A model generated the notes under the pieces. That model made no database searches. It was not told where the DNA came from and worked only from the letters and a program-made list of their open reading frames with translations. A program made the position numbers and the translations under genes. From contig NC_088800.1 of assembly GCF_011386835.1 (NCBI RefSeq), forward strand, positions 2,232,001-2,296,000: a stretch of DNA of 64,000 nt, in the 5' to 3' direction. Position 1 is the stretch's first letter. Every line of letters starts with the position of its first letter. Positions 12,110 through 23,782 of the stretch are shown here, piece by piece. The DNA is from Chrysemys picta bellii. Its lineage: Eukaryota > Chordata > Testudines > Emydidae.

Positions 12110-14390
12110 TTGCATATCTATCCTGAATCTTTAATGAAACAAAGCGCTACCTTGGTCTTTATTCTTTATATGCTATTAATAGCACATGTCCTTTTGGAAG
12201 CACTGAGTAAGAACAGTTGCTATCGAGATGAGAGACCAGGAAGAGCCTTGCCCAAAAATAACAACTCCAAGAGAGCTTGATCCAATGCCCATTGAAGTCA
12301 GTGGGAGTCCTTGGTGTTGGGCCAGGATCTAATAGCAGTGGGCAGATGAACCATTTAAGAAACCCTGGGGGGAGAATGAAAAATTCAGATATTGCTGAAA
12401 TAATTTCTGCTCTGTTCTAACTACTTTGGAAATGTCTCTCACACTTCCTGTTTGTCCCTCATTCGTTCGTCATCTAGGGAAGTGATGCCTCCTGTCGCCC
12501 ATGAAGGGGAGTGCTGTGAGGTGTCCGTGTTCGTGGCTGAGGGCGTGTTCCTCCAACAGCTCTCAGGGATCAGACTGTAGGTGAGATGTATTTTCACTCT
12601 ACACTCATCCATCACTAGTAACAGAAACTGTCCCTTAGTGCAGAACATAGTAAAGAACTGCACATTGTGTGAATGTGCACAGATTGTAAACCATTGTCTA
12701 TGGCGTGTGCATGTATGTAACCACTGATATGGGGACACCATGCTAAAATACCCTTTTTACAGTATGATTAGAATAGTCAGTTTCCACCTTGTTTGCAGTT
12801 ATGGCCTTGGCTAAGTTGAGTAGGGACCATGGAGCCAGGTGCTGGTAACCTGCGAGCTATTGTAATTTTCACAGAAACTAAGCTGCAGTTTCATCTTTCC
12901 CCAGTGTACAAACAACATGAATAAGGCCAAGGAAGTGAGATGAGACTGCTAAGAATTGTGGGAAGATAATTAGTAATTAGTTGTTTGCCAAATCATTGAG
13001 AGGAAACTCTATATTCAGTGCAGTTGTACTCAAGGATCGTGACCTATAAACATCCTAGCAGCACAGGACTGTAGGATGAAGACAAAATAGTAATGCAAAC
13101 GATTACATGTTAACAGTCATCTAAGTGAACAAAATTAATTTTACAATTAACTGTAATTAATTAAAACTTTTGTTTTTCTGTCCATGTTTTTCTATTGTAA
13201 TTCTTTTTTTATAAATAAAGGTAAATTGGCTTTTTTTAAAGTTGCCCTTAAACGCTTTTTGACAGACCATCTTTGTTATTACTGAGACATTTCCAGTGTA
13301 TAATTATTTTCATGCATTTTCAGACTCCCGTTGGCAGTTCTTATTCTAGTAATGCCCCTGCAGTGCCTGTATACTGAGAAAAGAAGGTCAGAAAATAAGA
13401 GAAATTTAATACAGTTATTTGGCTACAAGGGGCTAATCAGAATGTTGCTATTTAACTGAGCAAAGCAAGTTAATACATTTATAAAGTTTGCTCCCAGTAA
13501 ACATTTGGCTTCTCTTCAACAGGAAATGATGAACTTTGAACTCATAATGCATGGAAATATTTACATTTCAATTTATGTTTTATTCTTGTTGAGCTAGAAA
13601 AGCCTCCTTCATTGCAACAGAAACAGCAAAACACTTAACATTTACTGGAGAAAATCTCTTCCTTAAAATCTTCATTAGAATTCAATTTCCCCCTCCCCCC
13701 AAAAAGGGAGAAGAGAGAGAGAAAAGAAGAGCGGTGCACAGTGACACTGTTACTGATAAATCTCACATCTTTCACAGAACATTATTCTTTAGAAATGGAG
13801 AAGCTGGGCCAAATCAACTTCTCTGCTGCTGTAAATGGGTGAAACTCTATCGATTTTGATGGCATTTGGCCTGTTTTCACAAGCAAAGAATTTGGGCCAC
13901 AATATTTAGCTGTTATGGGTCCACTCCAGTAGGCGTCACTTATTTCTTGCCATGGCAAAGGGGGCCATAGCAGAATCCTTTCTGTGATGGTCCCTGCTGG
14001 CCTTGAAGTTTGCAAATCCTACTAACCATGTACGAAGCCCCGTACTACAGCTTTCCCACTTCTTATCACGGCGATGCTACAAAGCAAAGGAAGACGTCAA
14101 TGACAAGAATTTGCGTCCAAGCCTGGATACCTAGAGTCCTTCTTGGGTCTCGCACAGGCTGTTCTCTCCATAATCGTCGAAGGACTGCCATCCCCGAACA
14201 GGCAATAACTGCTGATATTTGTGCAAAACACTGGTGCCACATTCTCTGTCTACAACAGACTCACTGAGGATTACAGGATAACTGACCCAAGAGATCGGGA
14301 ATGATGTTGGCTATTGAGAGACTACACAGCCAATATGTCAGTCAGTGCCATATGTGGTAAACCAGGCATCAGGACTACATCCACCTGTTA
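12110..14390. other. non-coding stretch, no gene recognised
   Basis: A short palindromic-repeat phrase (cccattgaagtcagtgggag) lies near 12288-12308. Otherwise the DNA looks unique and AT-rich, with no recognisable exon. Confidence 0.5.
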
Positions 14391-14394
14391 ATGG

Positions 14395-14635
14395 GATGGT
14401 GAGGTAGGGGCTTCTGCCCAGCAGGGCGGGTGGTCTTGGAGCTTCAGTCCCACGGGGTGCACCTGCTGGGGCTCAGGGCTTCAGTAGGAGTGGTGCGGAA
14501 GCCCCAAGTCCCAGCCGGCACCTCCTGTGGGGCTGAAGCCCCAAGCCTAGCAGGTGTGGCCTGGCTCTCGAACTTCTGAAGATTGTCATATGCAGCTTGC
14601 AGGGTCAGTAAGCTTGGCCACCCCCGGTATATAAC
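14395..14635. mobile_element. probable GC-rich hAT-like MITE remnant
   Basis: A GC-rich block with repeated 'gcttcag...agccccaag' phrases ends in cttctgaagattgtcatatg and cttggccaccccc. That edge resembles a common turtle/vertebrate hAT MITE. The target duplication was not resolved. Confidence 0.4.
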
Positions 14636-14665
14636 ATTACCCCTGATAATGGTACTTACTAGAAT

Positions 14666-14788
14666 AGTATCAGGGGGTAGCTGTGTTAGTCTGTATCCAC
14701 AAAAACAACGAGGAGTCCAGTGGCACCTTAAAGACTAACAGATTTATTTGGGCATAAGCTTTCATGGGTTTTTTACCGGCCTCCTCGT
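14666..14788 (-). mobile_element. Penelope/SINE-like repeat copy with partial inverted arm
   Basis: The plus-strand text carries ggtagctgtgttagtctgta, gtggcaccttaaagactaac and ataagctttcatggg, the antisense of the repeat. A perfect 13-bp duplication, tacttactagaat, flanks it at 14653-14665 and 14789-14801. The far end reads ctcctcgtt, the reverse complement of aacgaggag near the other end, so the copy carries a very short inverted arm. Confidence 0.9.
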
Positions 14789-14801
14789 TACTTACTAGAA
14801 T

Positions 14802-15169
14802 GACTGACTTGAGCCGTGAGGTCATTCTAAGGAGTCCCACCAGCCCACGACTTTTTGAATATGTCGTGAAAAAAGCTCCTTTTCGTTCTGACATCACTCA
14901 CAGAGGGAAAGAATCCTGCAAACTTCCCAGAGCCACATCCCGAGTGTCTGAATTTGTTTCAATTGAATGACATTAAATTGGCGTGATCTACTGGCTTTTC
15001 AAACACTAAAACAATGATTGCGTAATTGAGCGTCTACAGGAATCCTTGGGGGAATATATTGCAGTGAGGCTAGAATTTCACTAAACAAACTAATAATGAT
15101 AAAAATTCCTGCTATCGATCCTCAATGTACAACATGACTGTATGCACTGGGAGGATTGGTTAACGTTCA
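14802..15169. other. non-coding stretch
   Basis: No recognisable gene or repeat was seen here. Confidence 0.45.
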
Positions 15170-15177
15170 CGCCTGAA

Positions 15178-15354
15178 CAGGGCCGGCGCAACGCATTAGG
15201 TGACCTACGCGGTCGCCTAGGACACTACAATTTGGGGGGCGGCGACCACGGCAGTATTTCGGCAGCGGGACCTTCCGCCGCCTCTGTGGGGGGCGGCATT
15301 TTGGGGCGGGGCCTTCCGCCGTCTAGGGCGGCAGAAAAGCTGGCAGCACTCCTG
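15178..15354. mobile_element. hAT-like MITE (cagggccggcgc ends), one-unit form
   Basis: It begins cagggccggcgcaac and ends ggcagcactcctg. Flanking 8-mers cgcctgaa and ctcctgaa match 7/8. It holds about one and a half copies of the unit around gggaccttccgccgcctctg. The related element at 56066-56725 has expanded this unit about 12-fold. Confidence 0.85.
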
Positions 15355-15362
15355 CTCCTGAA

Positions 15363-16779
15363 ACAATTTCCTTACGCCAATGTTTTTCATGTGTTCTTTA
15401 TTAAATCATTACACAGGGGGCCAGTTGAGATGATTTGACAATTGTTTTTAGTAAAAGACATGAATGTACAGTTCTGCTCTGAACATGGACTCTGTAAGCA
15501 GCAGCATGGAGCGGTGTGTCAGTGACCCCAGTTCTCCTGTGGTAGGTTTACAATAAAGAAGATGGCTTTTCTATCTAGCATCTCTGTAAACTCATCCTGA
15601 GCTCTGAGAGTTGCCCCCTGTCTTGAACACCTGAAGAAAAAAAAAAAAGGTTCTGGGGGCAAAAAATGTGCTTTGAGTCTCCCTTGTGCAGCCACATTGC
15701 CCCCATGACACCCGTGCACTGAAAGGATTTGCACAGATGTTATCGATTTGCCCGGCGAGCTGTAACTCAGTAAACAAGTCTGTTGCTGGTGCACAAAAGC
15801 AGCTTATTCGTTCAGCTGTGTTTGTTCTGCAGCGTTAACCTGGATAAGAAGTAGTAGAAAACTTGGTTTTGTCACTAAAGTCAATTGCTCTCACACTGCG
15901 CACAGGGAACAGGTGCCATTGTCAGTCACTTTTCAGAGTAGGGATGATAACTCTTGTCATGGTAGATTGGAGAAAAAGCTTTTCACGTTCGGCTCGGGAC
16001 CAGTATGCGGAATGGGGCTGCTGGCGATGGAAGTCCCTAGGCTTAGAACGGTAGAGCTGGTTCAGTAAATTACAGTCCCCTTACGTTGTACAAAGACTGC
16101 AAATGACATATATTTCTTAAGGATTGTCAGTCTCATACAGATTATTTCCATGTGCAGAATAAAATGCATCTATGGTGTATTGTAAGCCCATGCCTTCTCA
16201 TGAGTACAATGGAGAGAGAACGTTACAAACCCCTCCCTTGTAATAGATTTTTATGAATGGCCATGTAGCTTTTGATGATCATGTGGGGAAAGAAGGGTAT
16301 AGTAGCAAAGATTTAGGAATATAATGGCCAGCAGTCTCTGCCAAAGACTTATGAATGGAAACGTGCTGGTGGTTGGAACTCAGAACCAAGTATTTATTTA
16401 TAACCAATTTATTGTAATTTTGGTATTACAAAAATCAAAAGGAATAATTAGGAAAGTGGATTCTTTGATTGTTTTGTTACATTAAAGATAATGCTTGTTA
16501 ATTAGGAGGCAAACAATTTTGTGATAAACTGATTAGCTTTCAAAGCAAAATATGCCACCAAAGAGAGACACTTCTTTTGATCTTCTTGGACAGAGAGACT
16601 TTAATATGCTCCCGAGAATGCATGAGTTAGGCTCCAATCCAGCTCTCACTGAAGATAACTGAAAGACTCCTGTCTACTTCAATGGGATGTGAATCAGACC
16701 CATATAGTAATTAGGGCCTTGCTTCAGCAAAGCACTCAAGCATGTGGTTAACTTTATGCTCTGAGTAAGCAGGGAACCT
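15363..16779. other. non-coding stretch
   Basis: An A run lies near 15637-15648. A palindromic-repeat phrase (ctgtctacttcaatggga) lies near 16671-16688. No exon was recognised. Confidence 0.45.
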
Positions 16780-16898
16780 CAGAGGCGCTGGAACAATGTG
16801 TATAGTGGAGGTGCTGAGAGCAATTGAACCGAACTGTAAACCCTGAATATGATGGAAACCACTTCCAGCCAGCACCTTTCGCTCCAGCAGCTATGGGA
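16780..16898. mobile_element. hAT-like MITE (aggcgctggaac ends)
   Basis: The block aggcgctggaac ... tattgaacc-like ... gctccagcagctatg is a diverged copy of the element at 39366-39508. Shared internal phrases include gaactgtaaaccctg and gatggaaaccacttc. Confidence 0.7.
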
Positions 16899-17640
16899 AG
16901 GAATCATTCTTCAGTTAGGATCACCCTTTTCTAAAATGGATACTGATATTAGACATTGCCAGAGTTCGTGAGGACAGGCTTTTAAGAGACTGGTTCTGAA
17001 TAAATTACATCTTGTGTTTTCCCTTCCTGAATTGCAGTTAGCTCAGTTCACCAGCTATTTCAGATCACTACAAAATATCTTAAATTATTACTTGTATTAC
17101 CATACATTTGTATTTGAATCCTCCTGGGATGTCTACCTTGTCATGTATTTGGAAATCAAATGGAAAGCCCGTATATTATGGATCCCCATAGAGTAGTTTA
17201 AAGCAGATAAACTCTCTTGCAGCATTTTAAGTAACCGCTATGAATGTCTACTGGGTTTCTGGCATGGATCTGATCTGTGAAGCTAGATTTGTAGCTGTGC
17301 TTTTGGTTTAAATTAGTTCCAACTGCTCACAATTTGAGTGCTTGGAATTTGCCTTCACCAGTTTTTTCCCCCAAAGCCATGCAGTGTTCTCCAAGTTGAG
17401 TATTGTGACAGCTGGAACTAGTTGTATTTCTAAGGGGCACAGCTCCCATCCGGATATACTGATCCTCTAAGACATTTTGTGGTTTACAGTTCTTGAAATA
17501 TTCAATTAAATTAACTTGGAACAGGTCCCCACAGGAGGGCACTGGCTCTACTCTTTTGAGCTAGGCAGGAGTAAGGTTTGATTTACACGGTTGGTGCTTC
17601 TGGGAGTGCTTGTATGGCGCAGAGGCCAGAGGCTAACTGC
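16899..17640. other. non-coding stretch
   Basis: No gene or clear repeat was recognised. Confidence 0.45.
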
Positions 17641-17695
17641 CTTGTAGAGAGAGAAGGTGGGTGAGGTAATTTCTTTTACTGGACAACTTCTTTTT
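17641..17695 (-). mobile_element. fragment of a second Penelope-like repeat
   Basis: The phrase ggtgggtgaggtaatttctt, then ttactggacaacttc, is the antisense of the repeat at 31351-31449 (ggtccaataacagatattac, then ctcaccc). Only this part is retained. Confidence 0.7.
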
Positions 17696-17739
17696 ACACT
17701 CATTTCTCCTCTCACGCCTGTCGAATGTAGACATTGTAC

Positions 17740-17860
17740 CTGTGGCGGGACGGATTAACCCCACGGTACCAGCGCGGGGCCGATCCGCCCTATCAGGGGA
17801 GGCTGGTGCTGGTTGCTTTAGGCCGACCGCTTGGCTCTCTAAATCGTTAGCGAGGCCCCA
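17740..17860. other. GC-rich stretch of unknown nature
   Basis: This block (gcgggacggattaacccc, ggggccgatccgcccta) has CpG density unlike its AT-rich surroundings. No open frame or repeat family was recognised. It may be part of an unlisted transposon. Confidence 0.3.
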
Positions 17861-18234
17861 GCATCGCTGAGTAGTGCCATGATGCCATGTGGGTAAGGCT
17901 GCAGTGCAGGGTCAGGTTTGTGAGAGGGAGGCTCTAAGTGAGTGGGCAGTAATATTTATTCCGTGGTGCTCTGATTCCAGTCTCTCCTCACTCCCACTGG
18001 CTGCTGGGAAGGAGTGGCATATTTCTTCTCCTGGCCCCTACTTCTGGCTGCTGGGGAGGGAATGTTTCCCCTCCTGCTCGCCTCCTCCACTTCCTGGATG
18101 TTTGCAATCCGCATGATCCTTCCCCCTCCCACCCTCTTCTCTGGTGCAGTTTGGCTGTCTGAGTGCACTGGGTCACTGCCAGCAGTAGCGGCGTGCAGGG
18201 CTGTGGACCTGCCCCCCTTAACGCCTGAGGGCAC

Positions 18235-18450
18235 CTGAAGAGCTGTGCGAGGGCCCGGGCCGGAGTTCCCGTTAGGCACAGTCGGCATGTGCCTCCAGGC
18301 ACCAGCATTCTAGGGGCGTCTAAAAGTGAAAAGGGGGTTAAAAGTTTCCTTTCTTAGGGAAAACACAAAGATCAGCTGTAGGCAGGGGAGGGGTGCTGAA
18401 GGTGCTGTGCCTAGGGGTGCGTAAGGTGTAAATCTGGCCTTGGCTAGGGT
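18235..18450. mobile_element. probable MITE remnant (gttaggcac ... gtgcctag)
   Basis: The motifs gttaggcacagtcggc and gctgtgcctaggggtgcg face each other across about 150 bp, with gtgcctccaggcaccagcat inside. This looks like a worn DNA-transposon derivative. No target duplication was resolved. Confidence 0.4.
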
Positions 18451-18776
18451 GGGGTGCATGGTGCATCTTTTTCTAAACTGAAGTATCACAAGGGCCACTG
18501 TTCACCTTCTCCACCTTGCCTGGTGGCATCCTACCAGCCCATTGCTCTCACAGGCGTGGTGCCTCCTGCCACCATCACGTGGGGATTGCACCGGCCCACC
18601 TCACGCCTCCAGCCTGAAGAGGTGTAATTTGGACCATAGTGTGCAACTGGAAATCTAAAACAATATTGCTTCCAGGTGCACATTCATCCCTCCTCCCTCA
18701 CGTCCCCAGGCAGCTGTAGCTGGTGAAGGTGGTGCAAAGAGAGCGTTCACCCTTACAGCTAGTAACAGCTCCCCAG

Positions 18777-18925
18777 AGGCGGTGCTAGCCCATTCGGGGC
18801 CCGAAGGAGGACTATGTTTGGGCCCTTCCCCCACAATATAGAATAAAAATGGAATATGGGGCCCCCTGGAGCTGCTCAGAGCCCTAAGCAATTGCTTACT
18901 TTGCTTATGCCTAGCACCAGCTCGG
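18777..18925. mobile_element. hAT-like MITE (cagaggcggtgctag ends)
   Basis: Near-symmetric ends (agaggcggtgctagccc and tgcctagcaccagctc) enclose about 150 bp with cattcggggcccgaaggagg inside. The ends look hAT-like, but the flanking duplication is unclear. Confidence 0.6.
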
Positions 18926-19597
18926 CTGCATCCCTGTGTTTTCTAGCTGCCTTCACTGAGGTAACACTAGTCTAATTGTTTAGCGGGTTCTCTCTGGAAA
19001 GGCAAAGTGAGTCCTGTGTTGGATTACCAGGGGACACCTGATTTCCCCCTACATTGCTTCCATCTGTGGCCTGGAGAGCAGGGCTGGTTAGGGTTTTGCT
19101 ACATTAACAGCTTTGTGAAATTCTGCCAGGATGTTATCGCACTGGTGCACAAAGCTCTCACGAGTAACCTGTGTCTTCTGCTGTTGGAGGTCCATTTCAT
19201 CATTGTATCCCTCAAAGGCTTAAACTCCGCAAGAGCGAAGCAGTTGTATGACTTTACATAGACACCTCAAGTGTTTCTGTAGTGCCTGCTATATCACCAT
19301 CCAGCCAGTTCCCCAGGTCTGCCTGGTTTCCATGAACGAAAAATTCATCCATATCTGTATAGCAAACTTGTCTGGCAAGGCAGAGTGTTAATGACAGCAA
19401 AGTCTTTAGAGAGGCTTTTGAGTCTTTTCCACTGCGCTTTGCTTTTACAGGACCGGGTGAAAGAGGCATTGGTTTCACAAGATCTGGATCTGTGGTTACC
19501 TTTGTGCACAGCACAAATGTTCCCAGTATAAAAGAACTATCATCTTTGTAATACTTGGGCCATAGGAACATCCATTATAGTCTTTGTAGCCAGGACA
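18926..19597. other. non-coding stretch
   Basis: No gene was recognised. The minus-strand frame at 19254-19571 has no known domain. Confidence 0.45.
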
Positions 19598-19859
19598 ATA
19601 ACAGGGTTTAAAAGAGAACTAGATAAATTCATGGAGGTTAAGTCCATTAATGGCTATTAGCCAGAATGGGTAAGGAATGGTGTCCCTAGCCTCTGTCTGT
19701 CAGAGGGTGGAGATGGATGGCAGGAGAGCAATCACTTGATCATTACCTGTTAGGTTCACTCCCTCTGGGGCACCTGGCATTGGCCACTGTCGGTAGACAG
19801 GATACTGGGCTAGATGGACCTTTGGTCTGACCCAGTACGGCTGTTCTTATGTTCTTATG
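19598..19859 (+). mobile_element. CR1 3' end
   Basis: The phrase aaaagagaactagataaatt, later ctgggctagatggacctttg, and the closing direct repeat gttcttatgttcttatg are the CR1 3' untranslated region and tail. No coding part is kept. Confidence 0.88.
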
Positions 19860-21190
19860 ACAACCATCTAACACTGTCTCACTAAAGGGGTTCCCAATGG
19901 CTCCGTACTCAGGGAAGTAATGGACATGTTTGGCACATGTAGTTAGTACACTAAGCATTGTTTTGTGGTGAAAAGGTTATTCTTGGCACAGGCTATTCTC
20001 AGGCATTTGAATCCTTCTGGATAGCTATAGGATAGCCCCTGAGTTCTTGGGCTAAGTTAAGCACACAGAGTGTTGAATGGTTGAGGCTATGTAAGGGAAG
20101 GTATATACAGCTGTGCATGGTACAGAGGCGCCACCTGTATGGTACCAAGAGACATCAAATTGCTCTAGAATTCTGCTCTGCTTTGTCGTGAATGCAAACT
20201 GACCTCCAAAAGGCAACAAAGAAGGGCAAATAATTAAGGCACATGTACACCATGCCAGTGAGTCTGTGATTCGACAGAGAGCTCCAAACTGTCCTCAAAC
20301 AAACAGGATACCTACAGCAGAATACATTACCCAGAGTTGGAAACATTCCTTATTCTGTTGGTTTCACTCTGAATTAGAGGATGTAGCAAAACCCAGTGGT
20401 GTTTTCTCTACATTGATGTTGAATTGGAAAGTGCTGTAGGAATATTTTTGTAGCATGTATACAGTTGCTTCTGTTATAACTTGGTGTGCAGGTGTTGATT
20501 GGTTTGATACTATGCTTGAATGAAATGTACTTGAAGGAATATTTCTGTTGCAATATTTGCTTGTACAATGTCCATCCTTGTCAATTCAGTAGCTCAGAGT
20601 TTCAGTAGCTCAGAAGTCTGCCATGTCTTCTTGATGAAATGTGGCTAATGCCACTAGATCTGCTCACATATTAATTAAAATAAAAGGAGGGTCCAATGCT
20701 CATTTAACGGAGGGTCACATGTTGAAAGGCAAGTTTTATGACTCGCATGTTAGGGAGGATCACTGCAGCTATGTGAGAATTCTCCATGATAAGTAAAAAC
20801 ACAATGACTGGGAAGAAGCCATTATGACTAGTTCCTTCTAGAGGCATGGGATGTGTGCACCATTGAAAACAATTGTCTTTTTTTTACTTTAGATTTCTCT
20901 TCCTCATCAGCAACTTATAAATATCAGTTTCACAGCATCTTGATTACCTGAACCAGTCGTATCAGTTATCAAAACTTCCTTTCCTCATAAAATATATGGA
21001 AATACATATATTTTAAAGGAGAATTGCAATAATTCTGTTGGAGTGTGACCATCTCGATTTCCAAGTAAGATACCTATGTTCATCAAAGTGTCAACATTAG
21101 CAAATTGGCCAAACACTAGTCGCCTGTGTTGTGGACATCCTGGGCCACTTTGAAATGTGGACTATCATTGAAAATAACCTGTCTGGCACA
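19860..21190. other. non-coding stretch
   Basis: A short local repeat (agtagctcagagtttcagta, then gctcag) lies near 20588-20612. Otherwise the DNA is AT-rich and unassigned. Confidence 0.45.
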
Positions 21191-21274
21191 GGGGTAAAAT
21201 TTGCAAAAGCACCTAAGTGACTTTGAAGTCAAAAAGAGTCCTAAGCCACCTAGGCACTTTCACATTTTTACCCC
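21191..21274. repeat. palindromic MITE-like repeat
   Basis: Ends ggggtaaaatttgc and cacatttttacccc are near-perfect inverted repeats. The interior also pairs (gcacctaagtga with ccacctaggcac). Confidence 0.7.
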
Positions 21275-21378
21275 AAATCTGCATACAGCTACATGCTTTA
21301 TATTTTAATCACAAAATTAATAATAATTTCCATCAGCAGCCTCAAAGGATTTTCAGAAGCATCCTGATTGTTGGTTTC

Positions 21379-21506
21379 AGAGTAACAGCCGTGTTAGTCT
21401 GTATCCGCAAAAAGAAGAGCAGGAGTACTTGTGGCACCTTAGAGACTAACAAATTTATTAGAGCATAAGCTTTCGTGGACTACAGCCCACTTCTTCGGAT
21501 GCATAT
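21379..21506 (-). mobile_element. Penelope/SINE-like repeat, single-arm copy
   Basis: The antisense text runs from cagagtaacagccgtgttag through gtggcaccttagagactaac to gcccacttcttcggatgcat. A perfect 18-bp direct repeat, atcctgattgttggtttc, lies at 21361-21378 and 21507-21524, so the insertion is young. The last bases of the left repeat (gtttc) may belong to the element. The hammerhead-like core on the minus strand reads CCGAAGA where a canonical core needs CUGANGA. Confidence 0.93.
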
Positions 21507-22959
21507 ATCCTGATTGTTGGTTTCTGCTGTAGATAAGAGGAAAGTTGTCAGGCAACCAGTGCTATCATGGTGCATAAACTTTCTCTATGGGATTTTAATG
21601 AAAAAGTATTTGAACAGCGAGAGAACAGAGAAATCCGCAAACATTAAATTTCCTTTTGTAACAGTTTAATTTAACACACTTGTGAGCTACAGCCATTTAA
21701 AAAACAACAAACTTAGAAACTATTTCTCAGTAAAGTCTTAGAGCCCTGATGAATGCAACAAAATGATGCATAGGACGGCACCATTGCTGGGAAATAAAAC
21801 AAGAACGTACACAATCTCTTTAAATATAAAAAATTTACATCAGCTTGGAAAGAAACAAAATACAGGTGGTAGGTAACGTGATGGGCTGCAGTTTACATAC
21901 AAATTAGACACAGGAATTCCCCTTGTCATCTTGGCACTTGTACTGAAAATGGCTTCGTACAGTACAAATCAGGGTGGCACTAAAAAGGTTCACTTATTCT
22001 GAACTGTACAACTGTATTGCACAACATCATTTAACTGATACTGGGCTCACTCCTACTTCAATTAAAATCAATGGCAAAATCCCATTTACTTCAGTGCAAG
22101 TAGGAATTTATTCACTGTCTACAATTATTTGGTCTTTTTTTTTTTTTGTATCCTGAAGAGTAACATACAAATGAAGGTTTATCAAAATGTTTTGGACCTT
22201 CTTCCAGGGACCAATATAATACGTCCTTCCTAATACACTGAGGGAATAACATACAGTCACTATTGGACCCCAGACAGATAAGAACAATGCCTGCCTTGAT
22301 AATTATGTATCCTTTCCTTTTATAATATTGGACAGTCTAGTTAAAAGAATCAACTAACTTTAACAAAAGTAAAGCTATATAAGCAGAAAGAAGATTTTTA
22401 AATTTGTAGAAACAAAGACAAAACCTTAATTAACCACCAAACTTATACAAAGTGTTGTAATCACATGCAGAAATCCAGTTATGCCATTAATAATCCAATT
22501 TGTCATTCGTGCCTTCCAGAGGAAAAATGTAAAATAGCAGTAGATGCAGTTTTAATACCTTGTTCATGAATTAGACTAGGATAGCACTCTGGACTCTTTA
22601 CAAATATATGCCGGGGACAATGTAACTTTTCCTCCAACCTAAATTTGTCTCTTCATTCATGATTTGATGTCCTCACCCCTCTACCTTCCATCAAAACACA
22701 CTCATATGTACACTCACTTTTACACAGAAAACCAGCAACAGCATGAAAAGGGTAAGGAATAGTCAGTCATACTGGACGATCTGCAAGCCTAATACTCTTG
22801 GTGATAATGACTAGAGTAGGTATTTTTCTTCCTTGCTCACTCTGATCTGTCTCTGTTTCTTAAATGATGGAGAGCTAACTTCAATTTGTAAACATTCGTA
22901 AGTACATTACAAAAGTGGGTTGCCAGCTTTGAGTCCCTCTAGAAAAAAAGGCAAAAGGC

Positions 22960-22960
<1 letters not shown>

Positions 22961-22992
<32 letters not shown>
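22961..22992. repeat. (A)32 homopolymer
   Basis: A pure run of 32 A residues. It is probably unstable in length. Confidence 0.97.
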
Positions 22993-22994
<2 letters not shown>

Positions 22995-23034
22995 TAAAAG
23001 CTACACTGTTTGGAATGATAGATGCTCACTTATA

Positions 23035-23063
23035 TATAATAATAATAATTAATAATAATAAAA
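23035..23063. repeat. (AAT)n microsatellite
   Basis: Short interrupted AAT repeat (ataataataataattaata). Confidence 0.9.
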
Positions 23064-23379
23064 AGTCACTTGGTCAGAGTTTTGTGCTGGCCTGCCAACA
23101 CCAACCAAAAGCTGAAATTGTCAGATGATAGCACCATACATCTTTTAGAGAGATCTCCGCAAAATGTTTGCTATTCTGTTTTAAGTTTGTTTCCTAAAAT
23201 GTTCTCTTGAAGATTGTCTAACATTAGGCAAGACATGAGAGATGGAAAATTGTATCTGTTTTCAGCTACTTGCTAGGAAACATTACATTTCTCCATGGTA
23301 ACTAGCAAGGCTTTGAGTGCTGTCTAGTGAGAGCGAGGCTCTTGTTTTCAGACTGATCATTGGAGCACCATGTACTGTA

Positions 23380-23382
<3 letters not shown>

Positions 23383-23412
<30 letters not shown>
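23383..23412. repeat. (A)30 homopolymer
   Basis: A pure run of 30 A residues. It produces the poly-F tails of spurious minus-strand frames. Confidence 0.97.
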
Positions 23413-23416
<4 letters not shown>

Positions 23417-23618
23417 CCCTGTGTTTTTAAAGAGCACCATACAAAATCCCCAGTGGAGGAACTTGTAGCAACATTCTGCATTGCTATATGAACAGACCAT
23501 GTGGCAAAACCTAGTTTTAAGGAGTTCCTTTTGTTCACTGCATAATGTATGTTCTCTTGAAGCTTCTACAGCTCTGTTTTTCCCCCTCCCCATAAAGGGT
23601 CCTTCTACCTAAATGGTT

Positions 23619-23782
23619 TCACCTCCTGGAGACACGTTCGTTCCCACGATCCCGAGCACTGTGACCGTGCTGGCGGCAGGTTCGGCAGCACTGCACGTTG
23701 ACAGTTGGAAGATGGCATCTTCCCAGAATCCTTAGGGTTTGACAAAAACTGAACGTGAGGCGGTCCCGCTCACAGATGAAGG
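23619..23782 (-). CDS. ADAMTS7: terminal coding exon of an ADAMTS metalloprotease (PLAC domain), ADAMTS7-like
   Basis: Read on the minus strand after a splice acceptor, two bases finish a split codon and then 53 codons run to a TGA at 23621-23619. The product begins FICERDRLTFSFC and continues TLRILGRCHLPT, then QCCRTC, and ends GNERVSRR. The six-cysteine spacing (C-x9-C-x8-C-x8-CC-x2-C) is that of the PLAC domain that closes several secreted ADAMTS proteases. From memory, the CERDRLSF start, the LGRC-LPT core and an RV-RR end fit ADAMTS7; ADAMTS12, its closest relative, ends differently. The full protein is a secreted zinc protease that cleaves extracellular matrix proteins such as COMP. No catalytic domain or TSP1 exon lies in view; they should lie at higher coordinates, beyond a long last intron. 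The PLAC call is firm and the paralogue call is less so. Confidence 0.82.

Larger units (their letters stand above)
21525..23618 (-). other. presumed 3' UTR and downstream flank of the ADAMTS gene
   Basis: This 2.1-kb AT-rich stretch follows the stop codon of the terminal exon on the minus strand and holds no recognisable transposon. Candidate polyadenylation hexamers on the minus strand include AATAAA at 22107-22112 and weaker ATTAAA at 22551-22556; I cannot choose between them. Two long pure A runs on the plus strand (22961-22992 and 23383-23412) would be U runs in the transcript. Confidence 0.45.

Noticed and set aside
23381..23593. minus frame ending in a poly-phenylalanine run
   Set aside because: The run comes from the 30-base A homopolymer, and the stretch lies in the presumed 3' UTR.
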